Position numbers and translations under genes: made by a program. From the NCBI RefSeq assembly GCF_000282315.2, contig NZ_AKJN02000006.1, positions 124,001 through 188,000 of the forward strand: a stretch of 64,000 bases of DNA. Reading direction: 5' to 3'. Under the pieces are notes generated by a model, which was not told where the DNA came from, did not search any database, and was given only the letters and a program-made list of their open reading frames with translations. The stretch comes from Pseudomonas sp. GM41(2012). Lineage in GTDB: Bacteria > Pseudomonadota > Gammaproteobacteria > Pseudomonadales > Pseudomonadaceae. This document shows, one piece after another, positions 33,812 to 42,888 of this stretch; the stretch's first letter is position 1; every line of letters begins with the position of its first letter.

Positions 33812-36800
33812 TCGGGTTCAATCTGTCCGCACTAGCGGTGCGTGAGCGTTCGATCACGCTGTTTTTGATTCTGCTGATTTCCGTAGGTGGGCTGTATGCC
33901 TTCTTCAAACTGGGGCGCGCGGAAGACCCTGCCTTCACCATCAAACAAATGACGGTGGTGACTGCCTGGCCTGGGGCGACTGCTCAGGAGATGCAGGACC
34001 AGGTGGTTGAAAAGCTGGAAAAGCGCATGCAGGAACTGCGTTGGTACGACCGGACCGAGACCTTTACCCGGCCAGGCTTGGCTTTCACCACAGTTTATCT
34101 GCTCGACGGCACGCCGCCCTCCGCCGTCCCGGAGGAGTTTTACCAGGCACGCAAGAAAATCCTTGATGAGGAGAAGGGGTTGCCGTCCGGGGGGATCGGT
34201 CCGATGGTCAATGATGAGTATGCCGATGTCACCTTCGCTCTATATGCGCTAAAGGCCAAGGGCGAACCGCAGCGCTTGCTGGTGCGCGAGGCCGAGGTCT
34301 TGCGCCAGCGTCTGCTGCACGTGGCGGGAGTGAAGAAGGTCAATATCATTGGTGAGCAGTCCGAGCGCATTTTTGTCGACTTTTCATACGAGCGTCTGGC
34401 GACACTGGGTGTTTCCGCACGAGATATCTTCAGCGCGATGAACGCGCAGAACATGATGACTCCGGCCGGTTCGGTTGAGGCGAAGGGCCCGCAGGTTTTC
34501 ATCCGACTGGATGGTGCGTTTGATGACTTGCAGAAGATTCGGGATACGCCCCTGGTAGTGCAGGGCAGAACCCTCAAATTGTCCGATGTGGCTGAGGTCA
34601 AGCGTGGCTATGAGGACCCCTCTACGTTCTCGGTGCGCAACAACGGTGAGCCGGCATTGTTGCTCGGCGTGGTGATGCGCGATGGCTGGAACGGCCTGGA
34701 TTTAGGTAAGGCGCTCGACGCCGAGACAACGTCGATCAATGAGCAAATGCCTTTAGGCATGACGCTGACCAAGGTCACCGATCAGGCGGTGAATATTGGT
34801 GGGTCCGTCAACGAGTTCATGGTCAAGTTTTTTGCGGCGCTAGGGGTGGTGTTGCTGGTGTGCTTCCTCAGCATGGGCTGGCGAGTCGGTATCGTCGTCG
34901 CTGCGGCGGTGCCGTTGACTCTGGCTGCGGTGTTCATTGTCATGGCCGCCACAGGTAAAGACTTTGACCGGATCACGCTGGGGTCGTTGATTCTGGCGCT
35001 GGGGCTACTTGTGGACGATGCAATCATTGCCATTGAAATGATGGTGGTGAAGATGGAGGAGGGCTACGACCGAATCAGAGCCTCCGCCTATGCCTGGAGC
35101 CATACTGCAGCCCCGATGTTGTCGGGCACGCTGGTCACTGCCATAGGCTTTATGCCCAACGGTTTTGCCAAATCTACGGCCGGTGAGTACACCGCCAATA
35201 TGTTCTGGATCGTCGGCATTGCGCTCATTACCTCCTGGGTGGTGGCAGTGGTGTTCACACCTTACCTGGGCGTCAAACTGCTGCCGCAGATCAAGGTGCC
35301 TGAAGGGGGGCATGCAGCGATTTACGGTACACCGAATTACCTGCGTTTCAGGCGTTTGTTGGGGACGGTTATTCGCCGTAAAGGCCTTGTAGCGATATCC
35401 GTCGTGGCCTTGTTCATTGTGTCGATTATTGGCATGGGCTTGGTGAAGAAACAGTTCTTCCCTACATCAGACCGGCCCGAGGTGCTGGTTGAGGTGCAGA
35501 TGCCGTACGGGACGTCGATCGAGCAAACCGATTTGGCGGCGGCCAAGGTCGAGGCGTGGTTGGCAAAACAACCGGAGGCTCGGATAGTGACCGCTTACAT
35601 TGGTCAGGGCGCGCCACGCTTCTATCTCGCGATGGCACCTGAGTTGCCGGATCCTTCGTTTGCAAAAATCGTCGTGCTGACAGCGAGTCAGGAAGAGCGC
35701 GAGGCGCTCAAAATCCGGCTGCGGCAAGCCGCGGCGGATGGCTTGGCGCCTGAAGCACGGGTGCGTGTAACACAGTTGGTGTTTGGTCCTTATTCGCCGT
35801 ACCCGGTGGCCTTTCGGGTTATGGGCGCGGACCGGACCGTGTTGCGTGATATCGCCGCACAGGTGCGCGAGGTCATGGCTGCTAGTCCCATGACGAGAAC
35901 CGTCAACACCGACATGGGCGAGCGCGTTCCGGCACTCCACCTCACGCTGGATCAGGATCGTTTGCAGGCATTTGGTTTAACCTCCACTGATGTTGCTCAG
36001 CAACTGCAGTTCCTGTTGACCGGAGCGCCTGTCACCCAAGTGCGTGAAGATATCCGATCGGTCCAGGTGGTCGCGCGCTCTGCTGGAAACACACGTCTGG
36101 ATCCTTCAAAAATTGACGCCTTCACACTGACCGGCGCTCAGGGTCAACGGGTCTCGCTGTCTCAGGTCGGGACGGTCGATGCGCGCATGGAAGAGCCCAT
36201 TCTGCGGCGCCGTGACCGTACGCCGACCATCACCGTACGCGGTGATGTGGCTGAAGGACTTCAGCCCCCGGATGTCTCCAGCGCCGTGATGAAGCAACTG
36301 CAACCGGTCATTGAACAGTTGCCTGTGGGCTACCGGATTGAGTTGGCAGGTGCGATTGAGGAGTCGGGTAAAGCGAACAAGGCGTTGCTGCCGTTGTTCC
36401 CGATCATGATCGCGCTGATGTTGCTGACCATCATTATTCAGGTGCGCTCGATGTCGGCGATGATGATGGTTTTCGCCACCGCGCCCCTGGGGTTGATTGG
36501 TGTGGTGCCGATTCTTCTGCTGTTCCAACAGCCGTTCGGGATCAACGCCTTGGTGGGACTGATTGCGTTGTCAGGGATTCTGATGCGCAACGCGCTGATC
36601 CTTATCGGTCAGATTCACTCCAATGAGCAAGCCGGCCTGACGCCTTATGACGCATTGGTCGAAGCCACTGTACAACGGGCGCGGCCGGTGATCCTCACGG
36701 CAATGGCGGCAATGTTGGCTTTCATTCCACTGACTCATTCAGTGTTCTGGGGCACGCTGGCGTACACGCTGATTGGCGGTACGTTCGCCGGCACAGTGCT

Positions 36801-36894
36801 GACATTGGTGTTCCTGCCAGCGATGTACTCCCTCTGGTTCAAGATCAGACCTGAGTCTGCAAGTGATGTGGATGCGCGCACTCAATCCGCATGA
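33808..36894 (+). CDS. RND multidrug efflux pump, inner-membrane permease (TriC-like)
   Basis: 1028 residues, the normal length of an RND pump, with 12 predicted transmembrane helices and two large periplasmic loops. The proton-relay segment LGLLVDDAIIAIEMM in helix 4 (about residue 400) has the paired acidic residues. Sequence character (LGRAEDPAFTIKQMTVVTAWPGA near the start) matches the TriC/AcrB-related branch lacking long hydrophobic insertions. Operon with adaptor and, across TetR, NodT; likely exports biocides or organic compounds. The exact substrate cannot be assigned. Confidence 0.93.
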   Translation: MIGFNLSALAVRERSITLFLILLISVGGLYAFFKLGRAEDPAFTIKQMTVVTAWPGATAQEMQDQVVEKLEKRMQELRWYDRTETFTRPGLAFTTVYLLDGTPPSAVPEEFYQARKKILDEEKGLPSGGIGPMVNDEYADVTFALYALKAKGEPQRLLVREAEVLRQRLLHVAGVKKVNIIGEQSERIFVDFSYERLATLGVSARDIFSAMNAQNMMTPAGSVEAKGPQVFIRLDGAFDDLQKIRDTPLVVQGRTLKLSDVAEVKRGYEDPSTFSVRNNGEPALLLGVVMRDGWNGLDLGKALDAETTSINEQMPLGMTLTKVTDQAVNIGGSVNEFMVKFFAALGVVLLVCFLSMGWRVGIVVAAAVPLTLAAVFIVMAATGKDFDRITLGSLILALGLLVDDAIIAIEMMVVKMEEGYDRIRASAYAWSHTAAPMLSGTLVTAIGFMPNGFAKSTAGEYTANMFWIVGIALITSWVVAVVFTPYLGVKLLPQIKVPEGGHAAIYGTPNYLRFRRLLGTVIRRKGLVAISVVALFIVSIIGMGLVKKQFFPTSDRPEVLVEVQMPYGTSIEQTDLAAAKVEAWLAKQPEARIVTAYIGQGAPRFYLAMAPELPDPSFAKIVVLTASQEEREALKIRLRQAAADGLAPEARVRVTQLVFGPYSPYPVAFRVMGADRTVLRDIAAQVREVMAASPMTRTVNTDMGERVPALHLTLDQDRLQAFGLTSTDVAQQLQFLLTGAPVTQVREDIRSVQVVARSAGNTRLDPSKIDAFTLTGAQGQRVSLSQVGTVDARMEEPILRRRDRTPTITVRGDVAEGLQPPDVSSAVMKQLQPVIEQLPVGYRIELAGAIEESGKANKALLPLFPIMIALMLLTIIIQVRSMSAMMMVFATAPLGLIGVVPILLLFQQPFGINALVGLIALSGILMRNALILIGQIHSNEQAGLTPYDALVEATVQRARPVILTAMAAMLAFIPLTHSVFWGTLAYTLIGGTFAGTVLTLVFLPAMYSLWFKIRPESASDVDARTQSA

Positions 36895-37038
36895 GCAATG
36901 CGAGCCTGGACCGTTTCGAGACGCAGAGGAGAACCGAGATGACTTTGTTGGCCCGGCGGGTGGAGCAATTTGATCCCGGTGAGCCATTTGCTGTGGGTTG
37001 CCTTCCAATTGGGCGTCGATCTGTTTACCTGACACCGA

Positions 37039-37071
37039 GCCGCCGAGGGGACGCAACATCTCCTCGGCGGC
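37039..37071. terminator. Strong hairpin between convergent genes
   Basis: GCCGCCGAGG (37039-37048) pairs perfectly with CCTCGGCGGC (37062-37071) around a 13-base loop. It sits between the RND pump stop (36894) and the stop of the dehydrogenase (37078). No T-run, but a stable GC-rich stem suited to transcript ending or protection. Confidence 0.55.
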
Positions 37072-37077
37072 CAACCT

Positions 37078-38034
37078 TCAGTCAGTCACGGAACCCTGCG
37101 GTATTCTCCCGGCGAAACTGTCCACCAGGCTCGCCACCACCATTTCTCCCATCCGCGTGCGGGTCTGCAGCGTCGCACTGGCGCGATGGGGCTGCAGTAC
37201 CACTTTCTCGTTGGCAAACAGTGCCTCGGGAACGTTAGGTTCATCGACAAACACATCCAGCGCTGCACCCGCGATCTCACCAGCGGCAAGCGCCGCCACC
37301 AGATCGACCTCGTTGACCAGCTTGCCGCGCGCCACGTTGATCAGATACCCGTCCTTGCCCAGCGCCTGCAGCACCTCGGCATTGATGATGGCTTCAGCCT
37401 TGTCGGCAGCGGCCGCGAGAATCAGCGCATCACTGTTGCTGGCCAGCTGCTTCAGATCGGCGATGAAAGTGTGGTTCACATCGTTCATCGGCTGCAGATC
37501 GGTGTAACTGATCGGGCAGCCGAACGCTGCGGCCCGGGTCGCCACTGCACGGCCGACCCGGCCCATGCCGACGATGCCGATGCGCATGCCCGACACCTGA
37601 CGCGCCAACGGCAACGGGGCCAGCGGTGTCGGGCTCTGGGGCCATTGCCCCGAACGCACATAACGATCACTGGTGCACAGACCCCGGCACACGGCAATCA
37701 ACAAGCCGATGGCCAGGTCGGCGACGTCTTCGGTCAGCGCGCCGATGGTTGCGGTCACGCGAATTCCGCGATCCCGGGCGTACGCCAGATCCACCGCATC
37801 GGTACCCACGCCGTTGACCGCCACCACTTCCAGTTTCGGTAATTGCGCCATCAGCCCTTGGCTGATACCGGTATGCCCGCCGGTGATCACGGCGCGAATA
37901 TTCGCGCCGTGTTCCTGCAAATAAGCCTGCTTGTCGGCCTGCTGGAAGTAACGTCTGACGGTAAACAACTCATCGAGCCGCGCGTTGATTTCAGGGATCA
38001 GGATCGGGCTGAGCTGCAAGACTTCTGGCTTCAT
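37078..38034 (-). CDS. D-isomer-specific 2-hydroxyacid dehydrogenase (glyoxylate/hydroxypyruvate reductase-like)
   Basis: 318 residues. NAD(P)-binding GIVGMGRVGRAVA (GxGxxG at 156-161). Catalytic triad by pattern: Arg236 (INVARG), Glu265 (DVFVDEP) and His283 (LQPHRAS). The nucleotide-binding strand ends in Asp179 (SYTDL), which favours NADH, though GhrB-like proteins vary. Third downstream member of a cluster starting with an MFS carrier at 41009; 33 bases after the SDR gene. It likely reduces or oxidises a 2-oxo/2-hydroxy acid formed in that route. Confidence 0.9.
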   Translation of the reverse strand: MKPEVLQLSPILIPEINARLDELFTVRRYFQQADKQAYLQEHGANIRAVITGGHTGISQGLMAQLPKLEVVAVNGVGTDAVDLAYARDRGIRVTATIGALTEDVADLAIGLLIAVCRGLCTSDRYVRSGQWPQSPTPLAPLPLARQVSGMRIGIVGMGRVGRAVATRAAAFGCPISYTDLQPMNDVNHTFIADLKQLASNSDALILAAAADKAEAIINAEVLQALGKDGYLINVARGKLVNEVDLVAALAAGEIAGAALDVFVDEPNVPEALFANEKVVLQPHRASATLQTRTRMGEMVVASLVDSFAGRIPQGSVTD

Positions 38035-38067
38035 GTAAACCTCGCGTAACGGAATAAAAAGGCCGGT

Positions 38068-38826
38068 TTAACCGCGACCGGCAAACGGCATGGCAGTGGC
38101 CATGACGGTCATGTTCAGGACGTTCGCCTCCAGCGGCAGACTGGCGATGTAGCGCACCGCATCGGCCACATGCTTGACGTCCACCATCGGCTCCACGGCG
38201 ATGGTGCCGTTGGCCTGGCGCACGCCTTTGGTCATGCGCACCGACATTTCGGTCAGGGCGTTGCCGATGTCGATCTGGCTGCAGGCGATGTTGAATTCGC
38301 GCCCGTCCAGGGCCAGGGATTTGGTCAGCCCCAGCACCGCGTGTTTGCTGGCGGTGTAGGCGCTGCTGAAGGGGCGTGGGGTATGCGCCGAGATCGAGCC
38401 ATTGTTGATGATGCGTCCGCCCTGTGGCTGTTGCCGGCGCATCAGCCCGAAGGCACCACGGGCACAGAGGAAAACGCCGTTGAGGTTGGTGTCGATCACG
38501 TTTCGCCACTGCTCGAATGTCAGCTCATCGAGCGGCACGGCAGGGGCGTTGACCCCGGCGTTGTTAAACACCACGTCGAGGCGTCCGTATACCTCGGTGA
38601 TGGTGGCAAACAGCGCATCGACACTGGCCGGGTCGCGCACATCAGTGGGCACCGCCAGCGCTTCGTGTCCTTCGCTGAGCGCCAATTCGACCAAGGCCTG
38701 CAATGGCTCCGGCCGACGTCCGGCCACTACCAGGGTGAATCCGTCCGCCATCAGAGCCAGGGCCACGGCGCGGCCGATTCCGCTACCGGCGCCGGTAACC
38801 AGGGCCACTTTCAAAGGACTGTTCAT
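38068..38826 (-). CDS. Short-chain dehydrogenase/reductase
   Basis: 252 residues. TGAGSGIG (11-18), NNAG (88-91), Ser144, Tyr157 and Lys161 are all present. Arg37-Arg38 after the second strand favour NADP(H). C-terminal part ([25 protein letters not shown]) is like that of serine or 3-hydroxy acid dehydrogenases. It lies between the FAH-family and 2-hydroxyacid dehydrogenase genes; in non-phosphorylative sugar-acid pathways an SDR forms the 2,4-dioxo acid that an FAH-family enzyme then cleaves, and the pairing here fits that. Confidence 0.88.
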   Translation of the reverse strand: MNSPLKVALVTGAGSGIGRAVALALMADGFTLVVAGRRPEPLQALVELALSEGHEALAVPTDVRDPASVDALFATITEVYGRLDVVFNNAGVNAPAVPLDELTFEQWRNVIDTNLNGVFLCARGAFGLMRRQQPQGGRIINNGSISAHTPRPFSSAYTASKHAVLGLTKSLALDGREFNIACSQIDIGNALTEMSVRMTKGVRQANGTIAVEPMVDVKHVADAVRYIASLPLEANVLNMTVMATAMPFAGRG

Positions 38827-38868
38827 GTTGTTATCTCCTTCCTCAATTCACGAGGGCGTGTGGCGGGT

Positions 38869-39561
38869 TCAAGGTCGTGGACCGACGCGCATTTCCAGTT
38901 GGCCGATGCCGTCGATCCCGGCGTTGATGATGTCGCCTGGTTGCAGCACATCGACGCCTGCCGGGCTGCCGGTCATGATCAAGTCACCGGCCCGCAGCGC
39001 TACCGATTGCGAGATGCGGCTGATGATTTCACTGACCGACCAGATCTGGCTGTCGAGGCTGTCGCGCTGGCGCTCTTCGCCGTTGACGTTCAGCCACAAA
39101 TCGCCATCCGGGTGTCCGGCGCGAGTCACCGGCACGATGGCGGTCATCGGCGCGGCGCCGTCGAACACCTTGGCACCTTCCCACGGCAAACCATTGCTTT
39201 TGGCCGCGCGCTGGACATCACGACGGGTCAGATCAAGACCGGCGGCATAGCCCCAGACATAGGCCAACGCCTGACTCTGCGGAATATTGGCGCCGCCTTC
39301 ACCGATGGCCACGACCAATTCGATTTCGTGGACAAACTCTTCGGTCAACGGCGGGAAAGTCACTTCACCCGCCGCATCCACCACGTTGTTCGCCGGTTTC
39401 ATGAAGAACACTGGCGGCTGGCGGGACTGGCCTTGGGTGTCTGGCCAAGGGTAGTTGCGGCCGACGCAAAATACCCGGCCAACGGGAAAGCGCTGCTGGC
39501 TGCCGGCAACCGGCAAGGTCACGGGCAGATCCGGGGTAAACACGTACTCGGTCATCGTCAT
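38869..39561 (-). CDS. Fumarylacetoacetate hydrolase (FAH)-family protein
   Basis: 230 residues from ATG 39561 (a second ATG lies at 39555). Core FAH features: VGRVFCVGRNYPWPD, FFMKPANNVVDA, the metal-binding EFVHEIELVVAIGE, GYAAGLDLTRRD, and the C-terminal DLIMTGSPAGVDVLQPGD. Members hydrolyse carbon-carbon bonds of 2,4-dioxo acids or hydrate/isomerise 2-oxoacids. The length equals the short fumarylpyruvate-hydrolase type rather than the 280-residue sugar-acid hydrolases. Substrate not resolved; the flanking SDR and MFS suggest a sugar acid or aromatic-derived acid. Confidence 0.88.
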   Translation of the reverse strand: MTMTEYVFTPDLPVTLPVAGSQQRFPVGRVFCVGRNYPWPDTQGQSRQPPVFFMKPANNVVDAAGEVTFPPLTEEFVHEIELVVAIGEGGANIPQSQALAYVWGYAAGLDLTRRDVQRAAKSNGLPWEGAKVFDGAAPMTAIVPVTRAGHPDGDLWLNVNGEERQRDSLDSQIWSVSEIISRISQSVALRAGDLIMTGSPAGVDVLQPGDIINAGIDGIGQLEMRVGPRP

Positions 39562-39659
39562 TTTTGTAGTCGTCCTGTTTGAAGCGTCAGCGTACGGCGG
39601 CAATCTTTTGCAAAGTTGGACGAAAGCCGCCTCGTGTTGGAGAAAAACGGTGTCTTGGC

Positions 39660-41009
39660 TCAGCGCGCCTTGAGTTCGATGCGATACAAACGACCGAGCA
39701 GCAACGAGTAGGACAAGGTCCCGATCAACGCCACGCCGCCAATGAACCAGAAGGCGTAGGCAAACGAGCCGGTTGCGTGGACGATGCCGCCAATCACGAT
39801 CGGGGTGACGATCCCGCCGATGTTGGCGGCCAGGCTGGTGACTCCGCCGGTCAGGCCGATCAGTTCCTTGGGCGCGACTTCCGATACGGCCGCCCACGAC
39901 GACGAAGCGATTCCCTGGGCGAAGAAGGCTATGGTCAGCACGGCAATGCAGATCACATTCGAGTCGGTGAAATTCACCAGCACAATCGACATGCCCAGCA
40001 TCGATCCGACCACCAATGGCAACTTGCGAGCGAAGGACATTGAGTAACCACGGCGTATCAGCAAGTCGGAGACGATGCCGGCCAGCAGAATGCCGACCGT
40101 TGCACCCACGAACGGCAGCACCGCGAAGATTCCGGCCTTGATCATGGTCAGCTTGCGTTCTTCGATCAGGTACGTCGGGAACCAGGTCAGGAAAAAGTAC
40201 AACGCCGAGGTGCTGGCGAACTTGCCGATGCAAATCGCCCAGATCTGCCGATAACTGAACAGCTCGGCGATCTGCCGCCAGTTGAACCGGGTGCGTTCCT
40301 GACTGCTCTTGACCAGTCCACCCCCGGCTTCGATGTACTTCAGCTCTTCCTGGCTGACGTTCTTGCAGCTCAGCGGATCGCGGTACACGTAGAGCCAGAT
40401 CACACCGAACACAATGCCGAGTATTCCGGTGCTGTAGAAAACATGGCGCCAGTCATAGGTCGTGGCCAGCCATAACAGCACGCCGGTAAACAGAGCCGTG
40501 CCCAGATATTGGCCGCACACGTAAATGCTGCTGGCCAGGCCCCGTTCGCGGGCCGGGAACCACACCGTGACCGCTCGGCTGTTGGCCGGAAACGCTGGAG
40601 CTTCCATGGCACCGACGGCCAGGCGCAGCCCGAACAGCGAAGCGAATCCTGTGGCGAAGCCTTGGCACACGGTGACCGTCGACCAACTGATCAGCGACAC
40701 CCCGTAAGTGAACCGGGAACCGAAGCGATCGGCAATGAACCCGGCAGGCACCAAGGCGAGTGCGTAGGTCCAGGCAAACGCGGAAAAGATCAGGCCCATT
40801 TCGATCTTGTCCAGGCCCAGATCCTTGGCCATGAAAGGTGCGGCAATCGAGATGTTTACCCGGTCGATGTAATTGATGATGGTCGCAATCAGCAGCAATG
40901 ACAGCATGAACCAGCGCCGACGCGTCGGCAGTCGCTGAGGCAACAGGGCGTCCCGGGCGCCGGCGCTCACCGACGACGCGGTGGACGGGGAGGTTTGCGA
41001 GTTCGACAT
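39660..41009 (-). CDS. MFS transporter, anion:cation symporter (ACS)-like
   Basis: 449 residues, about 12 transmembrane helices. The ACS mark YIDRVNISIAAPFMAKDLG follows the first helix (about 47-65). First gene of the MFS, FAH, SDR, 2-hydroxyacid dehydrogenase cluster; the gap to FAH is about 100 bases. It is divergent from the AraC regulator at 41595. Family members import galactonate, glucarate, tartrate, phthalate and similar organic acids, so this one likely imports the acid degraded by its neighbours. Confidence 0.9.
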   Translation of the reverse strand: MSNSQTSPSTASSVSAGARDALLPQRLPTRRRWFMLSLLLIATIINYIDRVNISIAAPFMAKDLGLDKIEMGLIFSAFAWTYALALVPAGFIADRFGSRFTYGVSLISWSTVTVCQGFATGFASLFGLRLAVGAMEAPAFPANSRAVTVWFPARERGLASSIYVCGQYLGTALFTGVLLWLATTYDWRHVFYSTGILGIVFGVIWLYVYRDPLSCKNVSQEELKYIEAGGGLVKSSQERTRFNWRQIAELFSYRQIWAICIGKFASTSALYFFLTWFPTYLIEERKLTMIKAGIFAVLPFVGATVGILLAGIVSDLLIRRGYSMSFARKLPLVVGSMLGMSIVLVNFTDSNVICIAVLTIAFFAQGIASSSWAAVSEVAPKELIGLTGGVTSLAANIGGIVTPIVIGGIVHATGSFAYAFWFIGGVALIGTLSYSLLLGRLYRIELKAR

Positions 41010-41594
41010 GAGTAGACCTTTTTATTGTTAGATGAATCGAGATGTTCGCGCGCAGCCGAAGCCGTGCCCGCAGTGCCGGGGCAGAGCAATCGCTACTTGA
41101 ATGAGAGGCGCGGACAGCCGCTGTCAGGCGCTCAAATACGCCTTCGGACTGGCTCGATCGGGGGAGGGTTGGCGAGGGGGAAAAACAGGTTCATCACGTG
41201 CGCACCTTTTGATTGTTTTTGGAAGGTTCGGGCTGCATTGGCTATCACAGTGGTCGTACAACTTCTCAAAATCAACGGAGGCGTTAGATCGTTTTTTCTT
41301 CTAAAAAAGGCGATGAATACAGGTGTCCAAGAAAAAACAAATCAGCGTATTTCCTTGGTTATGCTTTATTTGTTTCATAAGTTTATGTTTTTAAATGATT
41401 AATTGTTTTTGTGTGTGCGTAGATTTTTTGGACAGGCGACACATCACACACGGATACAATTAATTCTCTATATTGCATTGTCATCCTATGACGTGTTGAA
41501 GCCCTCGGTGTCTGCCTTCACAATTACCGCAGTCGCCGCCTGCATCGCGGCGCGACGACAATCTGTCCATGTACCTGTCGAGGATCCTCAGGCG
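41010..41594. promoter_or_regulatory. Long AT-rich divergent promoter region
   Basis: 585 bases between the MFS and AraC starts, noticeably AT-richer than the flanking genes from about 41200 to 41480. An AraC open frame extends to 41403 but the first 64 codons have no AraC similarity. Presumably holds the AraC binding sites and both promoters; I could not define a specific repeat. Confidence 0.45.
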
Positions 41595-42527
41595 ATGTTG
41601 TCACCGAATCGAGTGCCCACTTACGTCATGCAGCAACGCAGCGAATTGACGGACTTTTACATCCGCGACAAAAAGGGTCGGCACGCCGAAACCAGTCCAC
41701 ATCGCCATGAGTATTTCCAAATCCAGGTTAACCTCGGTGGCGATACCGTGCAGCACATCGGCAACGTCGAACGTCCGTTTCCGCGCAATACGCTGGCCTT
41801 CATCCTGCCGCATCGCGTGCACGTGATTCCGCATCCGGCCGACAGCAATTTCATGGTGATCAATTTTTCCCAGACCTTCCTGCTACCGCACTTGCAGTGT
41901 GACCCGATGGATCTGGAGGAAGTCTCGATTCTCCTGGCGCCGGAGTTGTCGCCGTTCCGCTTTCAGGAACATCTGGATTTCATTCTGGGCGATGAGGACT
42001 TCCGCAAAGTCTGTGCCTTGATTGAACAGATGCGAGTCCTGGATGAGAACCGTCAGTTTGGCACCCGCGAGATGCTCAAGGGGTTGCTGCTGCAATTGGT
42101 GGGGAGCGTTTGTGCCTTGTATGCCGAGCCGCTCAAACGATTGGCCGAAGAGAATGCCGCCGAAGTCAGCCGCCGCGATGCGCTGAGCAGGATGTCCGAA
42201 TACTTGCGCAAGAATATTGCCGACCCCGATCTCAACCTGATCAAGGTGGCTGCTGCGACCTACCTGTCACCGACGTATCTGACGCACTGGTTGCGCAAGG
42301 AAATCGGCAAGACCTTCACTGAGCTGGTGCTCGAGCGCAGGATGCACGCGGCACGCAATTATCTGCTCAATGGAACCCGGCCGGTGGGGGAGGTGGCGAG
42401 GTTGTGCGGTTTCGCTGACGAGGCTTATTTCTCCCGACGCTTTCGCCAGATACATGGCCAGCCCCCAGGGCAGTTCAGACGTCAGCAACTCAATCCCGAT
42501 ACTCCGCAATCACCGTCCAACACGTGA
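41595..42527 (+). CDS. AraC-family transcriptional regulator
   Basis: 310 residues from ATG 41595. N-terminal cupin ligand-binding domain (HRHEYFQIQVNLGGDTVQHIG, then PRNTLAFILPHRVHVIP) and two helix-turn-helix motifs at the C-terminus (LIKVAAATYLSPTYLTHWLRKEIGKTF and VGEVARLCGFADEAYFSRRF). The upstream start at 41403 would add unrelated residues. Divergent from the MFS/FAH/SDR operon and probably its activator. Confidence 0.88.
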   Translation: MLSPNRVPTYVMQQRSELTDFYIRDKKGRHAETSPHRHEYFQIQVNLGGDTVQHIGNVERPFPRNTLAFILPHRVHVIPHPADSNFMVINFSQTFLLPHLQCDPMDLEEVSILLAPELSPFRFQEHLDFILGDEDFRKVCALIEQMRVLDENRQFGTREMLKGLLLQLVGSVCALYAEPLKRLAEENAAEVSRRDALSRMSEYLRKNIADPDLNLIKVAAATYLSPTYLTHWLRKEIGKTFTELVLERRMHAARNYLLNGTRPVGEVARLCGFADEAYFSRRFRQIHGQPPGQFRRQQLNPDTPQSPSNT

Positions 42528-42888
42528 TCGACAGCTGTAGGTGATGTGGCGGTAGATATGAGGTCGATCTGGGCGCACCGGATTGGCCGAAATCGGACCT
42601 CACCGCAGCATCGCTAGGATGGCTAACCTTCTTCCGTCAGAGACCCTACGCACTGATGCATGTCGAAATCAGACTCGCACGTGGCGCGCTCAGGCTACTT
42701 GCGTGGATGACTGGGCGCGTAAGGTGGCGTGTCATTTCATGTCAGTGTGCAGTTGCGATGACTGATGGGGAATGCTCCAAAGCGCTGAGGTTCGCCGCTT
42801 TCGATAAGGGGCAACAGGAAGAAATGATGATCGCCTGACCCTCAGTCAGCACGCGCTAACGTCGATCACCAGAGAACAAAAAAAAACA
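42528..42888. other. Intergenic stretch, no gene seen
   Basis: 361 bases between AraC and the permease. Short open frames of about 60 codons lack support. No terminator, repeat or known site was identified; the permease promoter should lie here. Confidence 0.4.

Noticed and set aside
36891..37238. 115-codon plus-strand frame starting at the RND pump stop
   Set aside because: It crosses the convergent hairpin and runs antisense into the dehydrogenase gene; no domain.
38170..39582. 470-codon plus-strand open frame
   Set aside because: Antisense to the well-supported SDR and FAH genes; low-complexity His/Gln/Gly/Arg composition and no motif.
39562..40233. N-terminal extension of the FAH-family frame
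   Set aside because: The extra 224 codons overlap the MFS gene in another frame, and the FAH domain starts right after ATG 39561.
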